A stretch of 64,000 nucleotides of DNA from Deltaproteobacteria bacterium (lineage in GTDB: Bacteria; Desulfobacterota; Desulfarculia; Adiutricales; Adiutricaceae): the NCBI GenBank assembly GCA_031276865.1, contig JAISMF010000063.1, forward strand, positions 1 to 64,000, read 5' to 3'. This document shows positions 17,227-25,825 of the stretch, piece by piece (position 1 is the stretch's first letter; the number at the start of each line of letters is the position of its first letter). The translations under genes were made by a program, and so were the position numbers. Under the pieces are notes generated by a model. That model ran no database searches. It was not told the DNA's origin and worked only from the letters and a program-made list of their open reading frames with translations.

Positions 17227-17916
17227 CTACTTTCCGGCGGGCGCCGGAGAGTCGGAGGCGGCCGGAAGCGGGGCCTCCTCCGGCGGGGAGGCCGCGCCGG
17301 AGAGCTTGTTGAGCCAGGAGTTCACCGCGTTCTCTATATCCTCCCTAGGCTGGGCGGCGTAGCGGGAGATGAGGAGGGCCTCGTCCACCATCCCGTTTTT
17401 TATGGCGGCGGAAAGGGAGGCCACGCTCTCCCCGGGGCCGCCGCCCGAGGTCACGAAGGGGACGACCCTTTTACCCAGGAAATCGGTTCGGGACAGATAG
17501 ACGTCCACCGGGTAGGGGATGTCGTGGAACCAGGCGGGGGTGCCGAAGAAGATCGTGTCGTAGGGGCCGAAGTCCGCCTCCGGCGGGAGGAACTCCACCG
17601 GCTTCTTCTCCATCATCTCGTCTTTGGCGAAGGGGATGAGATCGTCTCCGGTGGGGTACTTGGTGGTGGTCCTGATCTCGTAGAGGTCGCCTCCGGTCTT
17701 CTGCTGGATGGTTTTAGCCAGCTTCAGGGTGTTGCCCGTGAGCGAGAACACCACGATGAGGTTCCTCCCGAAGGCGTCCGGCTTTCCCTCGTAGGCGACG
17801 GCCGTTTCCGGGGCGGGCGCCGCCGGGGGGGAGCTCTGGGCCGGAGAGGGGGAGGCGGCGAGGAGGAGGATGAGCGGAAGGGAGAAGAGAGCGGCCATGA
17901 GGGATCTGGTGTTCAT
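17227..17916 (-). CDS. Exported flavodoxin-like protein
   Basis: The 229-residue protein starts with a signal peptide (MNTRSLMAALFSLPLILLLA, then ASPSPAQS as a likely cleavage region). It continues as a flavodoxin fold: LIVVFSLTGNTLKLAKTI is the phosphate-binding loop, TIFFGTPAWFHDIPYPV the first FMN loop, and VVPFVTSGGGPGESV the second. An export signal on a flavodoxin is uncommon; similar proteins occur as periplasmic or lipid-anchored flavodoxins in anaerobes. The C-terminal 25 residues are Pro/Ala/Ser/Glu-rich. It is transcribed toward miaB with 37 bases between. Redox partner unknown; a role in periplasmic or cell-surface electron transfer is inferred. Confidence 0.75.
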   Translation of the reverse strand: MNTRSLMAALFSLPLILLLAASPSPAQSSPPAAPAPETAVAYEGKPDAFGRNLIVVFSLTGNTLKLAKTIQQKTGGDLYEIRTTTKYPTGDDLIPFAKDEMMEKKPVEFLPPEADFGPYDTIFFGTPAWFHDIPYPVDVYLSRTDFLGKRVVPFVTSGGGPGESVASLSAAIKNGMVDEALLISRYAAQPREDIENAVNSWLNKLSGAASPPEEAPLPAASDSPAPAGK

Positions 17917-18116
17917 ATTTCTACCACAGTCGTTATTTTTTTTTAAATTTTAGATGTCATAAGCGGACGTAGGCGCGCCGGGGCCGGAAGGCGGAAAAAA
18001 GACCACCCGTTCGGCCAGGTTCCAGGGCAGCCTCAAGATAGCATTTTGGGCGGGCTATTACCAGACGCGGTCCCGTCTCCCCCCCCTCTTAAGGGCCGGA
18101 GCCGGAGGCGTGAGCG

Positions 18117-18290
18117 CGGAAGAAGCGAAAAAGAGAAGGACGCGGGCGAACAAGAGTGAGGAGAAGAGAGCGTAATAAGGAGGAGGAGAGGCGAAAGAGT
18201 GAGGAAGAGAGGCCGAAAGAGGCGGAAAGAGTAGGAACAGGGGCCGAAAGAAGAGCGAAAGGGGCTGAAAAGAGGCGCGCGGGAGGCGGG
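18117..18290. repeat. Polypurine tract of imperfect GAAAGAGG-type units
   Basis: Roughly 170 bases are almost entirely purine on the plus strand, built from variants of gaggcgaaagag and ggccgaaagag. It lies between the SUMF1 gene and the exported-flavodoxin gene. The minus-strand transcript of this region would be pyrimidine-rich. The open frames over it are of biased composition and are not believed to be genes. Confidence 0.65.
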
Positions 18291-18309
18291 AAAAGGCGTC
18301 GCGGAACGG

Positions 18310-18331
18310 AAAAAGCCGCCCCGGGCTTTTT
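18310..18331 (-). terminator. Intrinsic terminator after the first SUMF1 gene
   Basis: On the minus strand the sequence aaaaagcc-loop-ggcttttt forms an 8-bp stem ending in T residues, about 20 bases past the SUMF1 stop codon. A further small hairpin overlaps the stop codon itself. Confidence 0.65.
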
Positions 18332-18349
18332 TATAAAGAGGGAAGGCCC

Positions 18350-19135
18350 TTATCGGGCCTCCCTCAAGAGGCGGAAGCCCAAGGTGTCCTGGGCCCCGTC
18401 CTGGGCGTAGAAGGAGCGGGTGACGGAGCTGTTTAAAAGGGCGGCGCACTTGTAGCAGCCGCCCCTCACGACCCTGAAGCCGTCCGCCTGGCTTTCCGGA
18501 CCGGTCGGATCGCTCTTTGGGCTCCCTTGGTAGTAGTCCCGGGCGAAAAAGTCCCGGGTCCACTCGAAGACGTTTCCGTAGACGTCGTAGAGCCCGAAGG
18601 GGTTGGGTTTCTTCAGACCCCCCGGGTGGGTTGTCATGCCGGAATTATCCTGGAACCAGGCGTAGTCCCCCAAAAGGGCCGGATCGTCGAAAAAGCGATC
18701 CCCGCTGGAGGCCGCCCGGGCGGCGTACTCCCATTCGGCCTCGGTGGGAAGGCGGTAAAGGTCCCCTCCCTCTTTCGCGTTCAGCCTCCCGATAAAGTCC
18801 AGGGCCCTCTCCCAGCTGACGCCGTCCACGGGCCGGGCGGGATCGGGAAAGGCGCTGGGGTTGTCCTCCATGAGCTGGCTCCATTCGTTTTGAGTGATCT
18901 CTAAAACGGAAAGATAAAAACCATGGGTGACGGCCACGACGTGGGGCGGATCCTCCGGGGAGCCGGGGTGTTCGGCCGAACCCATGGTGAAGATCCCGGG
19001 TTCTATGTAGGCGAAGCGGGTTCCGAGGCTGTTTACGAATCCGGCGTCCCCCGGCGTCTGGGCCCAGGCTCCGGCCGGCGAAAAAGCGAGCGTTAAAAGC
19101 GCCGCCGCGGGAACTAAGAAGCTTTGCAGATTCAT
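18350..19135 (-). CDS. Exported SUMF1/FGE-like protein with one conserved cysteine
   Basis: The 261-residue protein has a signal peptide (MNLQSFLVPAAALLTLAFSP, then AGAWAQ) and a formylglycine-generating-enzyme-sulfatase (SUMF1) fold. The marks are FTMGSAEHPGSPEDPPH, ITQNEWSQLMEDNPSAF, YRLPTEAEWEYAARA, NPFGLYDVYGNVFEWTRDFF and FRVVRGGCYKCAALLNSS. In true FGE the last region holds two copper-binding cysteines five residues apart (Cys336 and Cys341 in human). Here the first is kept (YKC) and the second position is Asn. The other two paralogues in this window have no cysteine there. It is therefore probably not a standard sulfatase-activating enzyme; many SUMF1-fold proteins have other or unknown roles. 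Confidence 0.8.
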   Translation of the reverse strand: MNLQSFLVPAAALLTLAFSPAGAWAQTPGDAGFVNSLGTRFAYIEPGIFTMGSAEHPGSPEDPPHVVAVTHGFYLSVLEITQNEWSQLMEDNPSAFPDPARPVDGVSWERALDFIGRLNAKEGGDLYRLPTEAEWEYAARAASSGDRFFDDPALLGDYAWFQDNSGMTTHPGGLKKPNPFGLYDVYGNVFEWTRDFFARDYYQGSPKSDPTGPESQADGFRVVRGGCYKCAALLNSSVTRSFYAQDGAQDTLGFRLLREAR

Positions 19136-19166
19136 GGGAAACTTAAATCTCCGTTTTTAACGCTTG

Positions 19167-19172
19167 ATTATA
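19167..19172 (-). promoter_or_regulatory. Candidate -10 box (TATAAT) upstream of the first SUMF1 gene
   Basis: A perfect TATAAT on the minus strand lies about 32 bases upstream of the start codon. The -35 region (GAAACA) is poor. Confidence 0.35.
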
Positions 19173-20165
19173 ATTAATAGGCGGAAGCGTGTTTCAGGTG
19201 AAACAGCCTGGGAAAATTTATCACTCCGGCGGTTGAATATTCTGAAAGAAGCCGGATAACGGGGGGGCTCTTCATCCCAAAGGTTCTAACTTTTGCCCGC
19301 CGGGGTGACATTATACATTTTTTTTCCGCGTCCGCGGTGAAAGTTTACTCGGTAAATATCTTTTCCGCGGTTTTTTTCAGATTTTTCCGTGAAAACCGTC
19401 AGCCATCCCTCCAGGTAAAAAAGCCCTGCGCGGGCGTTCGAGACGCCGGCCGAAGCCGCGGGAGCGCCTTGTTCGGTCATTTTCCGGTTACCAGCGTTCC
19501 ACTATGTTCGCCGAACATAAGCGGCGGCCCTGTTCCCTTGGCCGCGACGTTTTTAAGCGCGTTCGCCCCCTACGGCGGCTTCGCCGTTAAGAACGCTCTT
19601 AATTAACGCCGAAACGAAAAAGCCCGCGGGGATTTTGAATAATCGACCTCATTTTAGAGTCTTCCGGAGTGTTCGGAGCGCCGTTTTCGCCAATTCGTCT
19701 CGAAATATCGCCGGCCGCGCGTTCCGTCGGCCGGCCGCGGCTTGCCGCCGTCTTTTAGCGGACCCGAATCAAGAAGGCGCGGACGCGGTCGTTAAAAGAT
19801 TAGCCGGAAAATTCATCGCTTCAGAGTCGCAAACGGATAAATTTTAACGATCGTTCGGCTCCCCGCATCCTCGTTTAAAATTATTTTAAATTGTTTGGCG
19901 TGAAAAATCGGCCTTGTCTTTCAATCGTCTTATAAATTCAACCGCCGTTCTTTTCAGCTTTTCATATCCGAAAAACGCGAACGGCGGGAAAATCAATGAA
20001 CGACGATGAATCCGTGAGGAACGATTCACCAGACGTTTTCCCCAACGTTTTCGAATTACCGGTCGCGGATCTCGTAAATGTCGAAACATCGTAAACGTCG
20101 TTTCCCCTCGATCGTTTCGCGTATTTGGAACCGGCTAAAATTATCTGTTTTTGGTTAAACGTCTA

Positions 20166-20210
20166 AAACTTTCAAAGAGAAAACTTTCAAAGAGAAAACT
20201 TTCAAAGAAG
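20166..20210. repeat. Three tandem 15-base repeats
   Basis: Units at 20166-20180, 20181-20195 and 20196-20210 read aaactttcaaagaga (last unit with one change). Confidence 0.85.
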
Positions 20211-20296
20211 CGAGTTTTTCGATAGCCTAAATTATTCGCGCGTTCTCTTTGGATCGTCGTACCGGATTTTCGTTTCACGCGCGAAGTTTTTTGGGG

Positions 20297-20329
20297 GTGT
20301 TTTCGAGGGCTCCGAGCCTTCGAAAACAC
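20297..20329 (+). terminator. Hairpin with downstream T-tract in the gene-free stretch
   Basis: A 10-bp perfect stem (20297-20306 with 20320-20329), extended inward with one mismatch, is followed on the plus strand by ggaaaaatttttt. It may be a relic terminator; no gene is seen upstream on the plus strand. Confidence 0.35.
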
Positions 20330-20882
20330 GGAAAAATTTTTTCATGAGCTCGTTTGCGGAAGGCGCTCGGAGTTTCCACGCGCGTTGGGGGTGAAAAAAG
20401 TGTCTCCGAATTAATTATCATACACAAATAAGATAAAATAGTTTAAATTACTTGAATTATAACTTTTTTCTATTTGAAATAATTATAATAATCAACCAAG
20501 GCCGAACGAGCGAAATCAAGCGTTTTTTTTACCCCCCCCGCGCTTCCGCCCAGCCCTCCGGCGCTCTCCGGCCGGTCTTCTTATTTCCCTTGAAATCAAG
20601 CGCCGGGAAATGGTAAATAATAGGCAAGCAGACGCGAAAGTCCGCCGGGAAGGCCTGTTTCCCCGGATTTCCGGCGGAGGAAGCCCCGCCTCCCGCGGGC
20701 CGGATTGTTTTTAAACGGCCCGCCGGCGCTTTTTTCGGGCCCGCGCTCCGGCGGCGGGATCCGCCGGGCGCGTCGCTTCCGGAACGCCGGAGGGCTCCGC
20801 CCGCGGAGGCGGAAGCCGGAATTCTCCCGAACACGCGTTGGGACGGATGAAATCAACTGGAAACGAGGGCGAAACGAGCGAC

Positions 20883-22310
20883 ATGAGCGAGAAGAAAGAG
20901 CCTAAAAAAGCCAAAGGCAAGGACAAATCCGTCCCGGAGGACAAGTTAAGCGTCTGGGACAGGGTGAGCCCCGGGGAGCGGGAAGAGATCGAGGAGTTCT
21001 CCCGGGGTTATATAAACTTCCTCACCGAGTGCAAAACCGAGAGGAAGGTCGCGGGGCGCGTTCTGGATCAATGCGTCAAGGCCGGATTTTCCGATCTTTC
21101 CAAGGGAGCGGACAAGGATCTTAAGGGCGGCTACCTGCTCCATCACGGAAAGGCCCTGGGCCTCTTCGTTCCGGGGAAAAGGGAGCTCAAAGAGGGCTTC
21201 AATCTAATCGTCGCCCACGGCGACAGCCCCAGGCTGGATCTGAAGCCCAAGAGCGTCTACGAGGACGGGAACTTAGGCCTCCTCAAAACCAATCTCTACG
21301 GGGGCTTGAAAAAGTTCCAGTGGCTGGCCAGGCCCGTGGCCCTGTGGGGCTTCACCTCCCTTAAAGACGGGCGCTCGGTGGAGTACTCCTTCGGGGAGGA
21401 CCCCTCCGAACCCGTCCTCACCATCACCGACATCCTCCCCCACATGGATCGGAAGATCCAGCGGGAGAAGAGGCTCACCGAGGCCTTTCCGGCGGAGCGC
21501 CTGAACGTCCTCGCCGCCTCCGTCCCGGTGGAGGACAAGGAGGCCAAGAACCGCGTGAAGCTCGCCCTCCTGAAACTTCTGGAAGACAAATGGGGGATCA
21601 AGGAAGACGATCTGCTCTCCTCGGAAATCGAGGTGGTGCCCGCCGGGCCCGCCCGGGCCGTGGGTCTGGACGGATCCTTCGTCGGCGGCTACGGCCAGGA
21701 CGACCGCCTCTCGGTCTACGCCTCCGTCCAGGCCCTCCTCGACCTTCCCCGTCCGGAAAAGCCCCTGCTCCTGGTGGTATACGACCGCGAGGAGATAGGC
21801 TCCTACGGATCCGCCGGAGCCCAGTCCAACTTCATCGTGCGCCTGGCCGGCGCCGCCTTCCACGCCCTCGATGAAAGCGGCTGCTGGCACGGGGTCATGT
21901 CCGCCCTGGCCGCGTCCTCGGCCGTGTCCGCCGACGTGGAGGCCGGATCGGATCCCACCTTCAAGGAGGTGCAAGACGAGCTCAACAGCGCGAAGCTCGG
22001 CTTCGGGCCCTGCGTCACCCGCTACACCGGGGGCGCCGGAAAATACGGGGCTTCCGAGGCGGGTTCCGAGTACATGGCGAAAATCAGAAACATCCTGGAT
22101 TCCGAAAAGATCATCTGGCAGAGCTCCCTTATAGGCAAGCAGGAGGAGGGCGGCGGCGGCACCGTGGCTTACAACCTCTCCCACTACGGCATGAACATAG
22201 TCGACTCCGGCGCCCCGGTGCTATCCATGCACTCCCCTTTCGAGGTGTCCTCCAAGGCGGACGTCTGGATGACCCGGAAATCCTACCGGGCCTTCCTGGA
22301 GAAGGCCTAA
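20883..22310 (+). CDS. apeA: M18 family aminopeptidase
   Basis: This is a cytoplasmic metallo-aminopeptidase that removes N-terminal residues, often acidic or neutral, from peptides. About 475 residues, normal for M18. Metal-binding and catalytic positions are visible: IVAHGDSPRLDLKP (first His and Asp), VVYDREEIGSYGSAGAQS (Glu-Glu pair), AVSADVEAGSDPTF (Asp) and LSMHSPFEVSSKADVW (last His). The sequence fits the 'aminopeptidase 1' branch of M18. Starts at 20838 (TTG), 20847 and 20883 are all possible. ATG 20883 (MSEKKEP) was chosen because residues before it are unlike the family, but no strong ribosome site marks any of them. It stands alone upstream of the liv genes. Confidence 0.85.
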   Translation: MSEKKEPKKAKGKDKSVPEDKLSVWDRVSPGEREEIEEFSRGYINFLTECKTERKVAGRVLDQCVKAGFSDLSKGADKDLKGGYLLHHGKALGLFVPGKRELKEGFNLIVAHGDSPRLDLKPKSVYEDGNLGLLKTNLYGGLKKFQWLARPVALWGFTSLKDGRSVEYSFGEDPSEPVLTITDILPHMDRKIQREKRLTEAFPAERLNVLAASVPVEDKEAKNRVKLALLKLLEDKWGIKEDDLLSSEIEVVPAGPARAVGLDGSFVGGYGQDDRLSVYASVQALLDLPRPEKPLLLVVYDREEIGSYGSAGAQSNFIVRLAGAAFHALDESGCWHGVMSALAASSAVSADVEAGSDPTFKEVQDELNSAKLGFGPCVTRYTGGAGKYGASEAGSEYMAKIRNILDSEKIIWQSSLIGKQEEGGGGTVAYNLSHYGMNIVDSGAPVLSMHSPFEVSSKADVWMTRKSYRAFLEKA

Positions 22311-22470
22311 AGGGGAAGCCCGGGGTCTTAGACGCGTAAAGACGATTTATAGCTTCGGGGGCTTTTTTCAAGCGGGGCCGGCTTTAAGCTCCGTCGAGCC
22401 CCGAAGGCCATCTCCCGCGGAGGGAAAGGTCCGCCCGCGGCGAACGACAACGACAATTCAGAGGTTATCC

Positions 22471-23640
22471 ATGCGTCCACTCACAGCGCTGTTTTCCGCT
22501 TCGCTAATCTGTCTGTGCCTTCTCCTTCTTTCCCCGGCCAACACCGCCTCCGCCCAGGGCGGCGAAACTCCGGCGGCGGGGGCGAAACCCGACGTGAAAA
22601 TCGGCCTCATGGGCCCCATCACCGGTCCCTGGGCCTCCGAGGGCCAGGATATGGAGAAGGTGGTGCTCTTAATGGCCGAGGAGGCGAACCGTTCGGGCGG
22701 CGCCGGCGGCGCCAAAATCGTGATCCACCCGGCCGACGACGGGGGCACCCCCAAGACGGCGGCCCTGGCCGCCCAGCAGCTCATAAGCGCGGGCGTGGCG
22801 GCGGTGGTCGGCACCTACGGGTCCGCGGTGACCGAGGCCACCCAGTACCTCTACGACGAGGCGGGGATCATTCAGATAGCCACGGGCTCCACCTCGGTGC
22901 GCCTCTCGGAGAAGGGCCTCACCCGCTTCTTCCGCACCTGCCCCCGGGACGACGAGCAGGGGCGCATCCTGGCCTCGAAAGTCAAAGAGCTGGGTTTCAA
23001 GCGGGCGGCCATAGTGCACGACAACTCCTCCTACGCCAAGGGTCTCGCGGACGAGGCCAATTCGCTTTTTAAGGACGCCGGGATCGAGACGGTCTTCTTC
23101 GACTCCATCACCGCCGGCGACCGCGACTTCACCGCCACCCTCACCACGATAAAGACCAAGAACCCCGACGTCATCGTCTTCACCGGCTACTACCCCGAGG
23201 CGGCCTTGATCCTGCGGCAGAAAAAGGAGATGAACTGGGACGTGCCCATGATCGGCGGGGACGCCACCAACAACGCCGCCCTGGTTGAAAGCGCCGGAGT
23301 GAACGCCGCCGGCGGCTACTACTTCGTCTCCCCTCCGGGTCCGGGCGACATCAAAGGCGACCGGGCCGCGAGGCTCCTCGACAGCTACCAGCGTAAATAC
23401 GAAGTCCTTCCCAGCTCCGTCTGGGCCATCCTGGCCGGAGACGCCTTCGGGGTGCTGGCGGAGGCCGCGGCCGCCGTCGGACCGGACTCCGAGAAGATGG
23501 CCAAATGGCTCCACGAGGATCTCAAGGACTACGACGGCCTCACCGGCTCCATATCCTTCAACGAGAAGGGCGACCGCATCGGAGAGGTCTACCGCCTCTA
23601 CCAGGTGGACGACAAAGGGGCCTTCGTTCTTAAAGAGTAG
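22471..23640 (+). CDS. livK: Branched-chain amino-acid ABC transporter, periplasmic binding protein
   Basis: The 389-residue protein has a signal peptide (MRPLTALFSASLICLCLLLL, then SPANTASAQ). It then has the type I periplasmic binding fold: VKIGLMGPITGPWASEGQDM, the LAAQQLISAGVAAVVGTYGSAVT loop with ligand contacts, TRFFRTCPRDDEQGRILA and VIVFTGYYPEAALILRQ. It delivers Leu/Ile/Val or related ligands to LivHM. A GGTTATCC stretch precedes the ATG. It is the first gene of the liv operon. A 14-bp hairpin follows its stop, a common arrangement giving more binding protein than permease. Confidence 0.93.
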   Translation: MRPLTALFSASLICLCLLLLSPANTASAQGGETPAAGAKPDVKIGLMGPITGPWASEGQDMEKVVLLMAEEANRSGGAGGAKIVIHPADDGGTPKTAALAAQQLISAGVAAVVGTYGSAVTEATQYLYDEAGIIQIATGSTSVRLSEKGLTRFFRTCPRDDEQGRILASKVKELGFKRAAIVHDNSSYAKGLADEANSLFKDAGIETVFFDSITAGDRDFTATLTTIKTKNPDVIVFTGYYPEAALILRQKKEMNWDVPMIGGDATNNAALVESAGVNAAGGYYFVSPPGPGDIKGDRAARLLDSYQRKYEVLPSSVWAILAGDAFGVLAEAAAAVGPDSEKMAKWLHEDLKDYDGLTGSISFNEKGDRIGEVYRLYQVDDKGAFVLKE

Positions 23641-23665
23641 GCCCCTCTTTCTCTTCCCGCTTGAA

Positions 23666-23698
23666 AGCCCCGGCCCCCCTCCAAGGGGGGCCGGGGCT
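23666..23698 (+). other. Intercistronic hairpin between livK and livH
   Basis: A perfect 14-bp stem (23666-23679 with 23685-23698) with a five-base loop follows the livK stop by 25 bases. There is no T-tract. It probably stabilises livK mRNA or partly terminates transcription, and it argues against starting livH upstream of it. Confidence 0.6.
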
Positions 23699-23750
23699 TA
23701 ACCTCCCCGCGCGTCTTTCCCCGCTTAAAGTTCTTTTATTCGTCCCCCTC

Positions 23751-24656
23751 ATGGAATTCTTCATCCAGCAGTTCACGAACGGCCTCGCGGTGGGCGCCAT
23801 CTACGCCCTCATAGCCCTGGGCTACACCATGGTCTACGGGGTGATGAAGCTTATAAACTTCGCCCACGGCGAGCTCTTCACCCTGGGGGCCTTCATCGGC
23901 TTCACCCTTTTGGTGACCTTCGACATCACCGGGCCCTTGGGGACCTTTCTGGGGATTGCCCTTACGGCCGTGATCGTCGCCGGGCTGGTGGCCCTGGCCG
24001 GGCACGTTTTGGAGTTCGTGGCCTACCGCCCCTTGCGGCGTTCCGACCGCCTGGCGGCGGTGGTCTCGGCTTTGGGCGCCAGCATTTTCCTCCAGAACGC
24101 CATCATGCTGCGCTGGGGCGCCCAGTACCGGGCCTACAACGCCGATCTGCTCCCCAACGTCTCGGTGAGCCTCTTCGGCCAGTCCTTCCCCCTTTTAAGG
24201 CTCCTGGTCTTTCTCACCGCGGTCCTCGTCATGTCGGCCCTCTACCTCTTCATCCACCGCACCCGCATGGGGATGGCCGTGCGCGCCGCGGCCATCGACC
24301 AGGGGGCGGCGAAGCTCATGGGCGTGGACGTCTCCAGCGTCGTGGCCCTGGTCTTCATCATCGGCCCGGCCCTGGGGGGCCTCGCCGGACTCATGGTGGG
24401 GCTCTACTACGGGCAGATAAACTTCTACATGGGGCAGCTTTACGGCCTCAAGGCCTTCACCGCGGCCATCATCGGCGGCATCGGAAACATCCAGGGCGCC
24501 ATGGCCGGGGGGCTCCTTTTAGGCTTGATCGAGGCCCTGGGGGCGGCCTACATCTCCGTCGCCTGGAAGGACGCTTTGACCTTCGGGGTTTTGATTCTGA
24601 TCCTCGTCTTGCGCCCCACGGGCCTGCTTCCGGAAAGGGTGGCGGAGAAGCTGTGA
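23751..24656 (+). CDS. livH: Branched-chain amino-acid ABC transporter permease LivH
   Basis: This is an inner-membrane permease of about 301 residues with eight or so hydrophobic segments. It opens with the family signature FIQQFTNGLAVGAIYALIALGYTMVYGVMKLINFAHGE (shown only in part by its key groups GAIYALIALGY and INFAHG). It also carries the cytoplasmic coupling loop region RAAAIDQGAAKLMGVDV and the C-terminal GLIEALGAAYISVAWKDA. ATG 23751 was chosen because it begins the conserved sequence; an upstream start would place the livK-livH hairpin inside coding sequence. It overlaps livM as GTGA. Confidence 0.93.
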   Translation: MEFFIQQFTNGLAVGAIYALIALGYTMVYGVMKLINFAHGELFTLGAFIGFTLLVTFDITGPLGTFLGIALTAVIVAGLVALAGHVLEFVAYRPLRRSDRLAAVVSALGASIFLQNAIMLRWGAQYRAYNADLLPNVSVSLFGQSFPLLRLLVFLTAVLVMSALYLFIHRTRMGMAVRAAAIDQGAAKLMGVDVSSVVALVFIIGPALGGLAGLMVGLYYGQINFYMGQLYGLKAFTAAIIGGIGNIQGAMAGGLLLGLIEALGAAYISVAWKDALTFGVLILILVLRPTGLLPERVAEKL

Positions 24657-25825
24657 GGAGCCGGGAAAACAGCGGGGGAGGCTTTTTTTCCGGAAGGCTT
24701 CCGGAAAGGGTCCGGCGGACCCTTTCCGGAGGCCTTCCCCTCCCGCTGACGCTTCTTTGCGCGGCCCTCTTCTTCGCCCTTCCTTTGATATTTAAAATAA
24801 CCGGCCTCGCCACCGCCCGCTACTGGCTGGATCTTTTAAACACGGTGGGCCTCTACGCCATCCTGGCTCTCTCTTTGAACGTGATTCTGGGCCACGCCGG
24901 CATGTTCAACATGGGGCACGCGGCCTTCTTCGCGGTGGGCGCCTACACCACCGCCGTTTTGAACACCCTCTGCGGCTTCGGCGTCTTTCTGACGCTTCCT
25001 TTGGCCGGGGCCGCCGCCGGGCTCTTCGCCTACGTGGTCGCGAGGCCCATAATACATCTGCGGGGCGACTATCTTTTAATAGTCACCATAGGGATAGTGG
25101 AGATCATCCGCATCGCCCTCGTGAACGACATCTTCGGCGTGACCGGCGGTCCCAACGGCATCGTGGGGATATCGCGGCCCATCCTCTTCGGCTACCGCGT
25201 ATCCCGGCCCCATCAGTTTTTCTACCTCATCTGGTTTTTCGTGGCCCTAACCTACATCCTCTTTCATTTTCTGGAGCGCTCCCGCTTCGGCCGCGCCCTG
25301 AAGTTCATAAAGGAGGATACCGTCGCGGCCGAGGGCATCGGGGTGGACGCGTCGCGCTACAAGCTTATGGCCTTCGTCATCGGAGCGGTCTTCGCCGGCT
25401 TCGCCGGCACCCTCTACTCCGCCAAGATGGGCACCATCTCCCCGGACTCCTTCAACTTCGCCGAGTCGGTCATCCTCTTCACCATCGTGATCCTGGGGGG
25501 ATCCGGCAGCCAGAAGGGGGTGCTTTTGGGAGCGTTCCTGGTGATGGGGCTCCCGGAGGTGTTTCGGGGTTTCGAGAACTACCGCCTCTTGATTTTCGGG
25601 GCGGCTTTGGTCGTCATGATGATCTTTCGGCCCCAGGGGCTCATTCCGCCCGTGCCCGCCCGCTACGTCCTCCCCCCGCCCTGGGACGCCTACCAGGAGC
25701 CCCAGGATCCCTCCGAAGGGGAGGGGGAAGCCCGGGGGGCCCTCTTTCCGGAGGGGGGCGCCGGGGAGGCCGCCCCGGCGTCCGCCGGGGAAGGGGGGAG
25801 GCCGTCCGGAGGGGGCGGGGAATGA
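24653..25825 (+). CDS. livM: Branched-chain amino-acid ABC transporter permease LivM
   Basis: A membrane permease of 390 residues with the conserved block ALSLNVILGHAGMFNMGHAAFFAVGAYT (key part GHAGMFNMGHAAFFAVGAY), RGDYLLIVTIGIVEIIRI and NDIFGVTGGPNGIVGI. Further on it has the coupling-loop region RSRFGRALKFIKEDTVAAE. The GTG start overlaps the livH stop by four bases. The first 25 residues include PERVRRTLSGG encoded by a 14-bp palindrome. The last 55 residues are a Pro/Gly/Glu-rich tail absent from typical LivM. Downstream, the expected livG gene is not adjacent: 4.2 kb of foreign sequence intervenes. Confidence 0.93.
   Translation: MRSRENSGGGFFSGRLPERVRRTLSGGLPLPLTLLCAALFFALPLIFKITGLATARYWLDLLNTVGLYAILALSLNVILGHAGMFNMGHAAFFAVGAYTTAVLNTLCGFGVFLTLPLAGAAAGLFAYVVARPIIHLRGDYLLIVTIGIVEIIRIALVNDIFGVTGGPNGIVGISRPILFGYRVSRPHQFFYLIWFFVALTYILFHFLERSRFGRALKFIKEDTVAAEGIGVDASRYKLMAFVIGAVFAGFAGTLYSAKMGTISPDSFNFAESVILFTIVILGGSGSQKGVLLGAFLVMGLPEVFRGFENYRLLIFGAALVVMMIFRPQGLIPPVPARYVLPPPWDAYQEPQDPSEGEGEARGALFPEGGAGEAAPASAGEGGRPSGGGGE
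24700..24730. repeat. Perfect 14-bp palindrome inside livM
   Basis: Bases 24700-24713 (tccggaaagggtcc) pair exactly with 24717-24730 around a ggc loop, inside the livM N-terminal coding region. A shorter copy of the same motif (cttccggaaaggg) occurs at the very end of livH. Confidence 0.7.

Larger units (their letters stand above)
19173..20837. other. Long gene-free stretch (1.7 kb)
   Basis: No supportable gene was seen on either strand. Contents noted are a GC-rich half (19200-19860), a mixed section with the 15-base triple repeat (20166-20210), a hairpin (20297-20329), an AT-rich section (20400-20500) and a GC-rich section before the aminopeptidase gene. Short open frames have no family motifs. 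It may be eroded former coding DNA. Confidence 0.45.

Noticed and set aside
18033-18563. Arg/Leu/Ser-rich open frame over the polypurine tract
   Set aside because: It arises from the low-complexity tract and overlaps the conserved SUMF1 gene.
20166-20210. Repeat-containing small protein (FESFL repeats) on the minus strand
   Set aside because: There is no ribosome site, no homology and surrounding sequence is non-coding; only the tandem repeat itself is supported.
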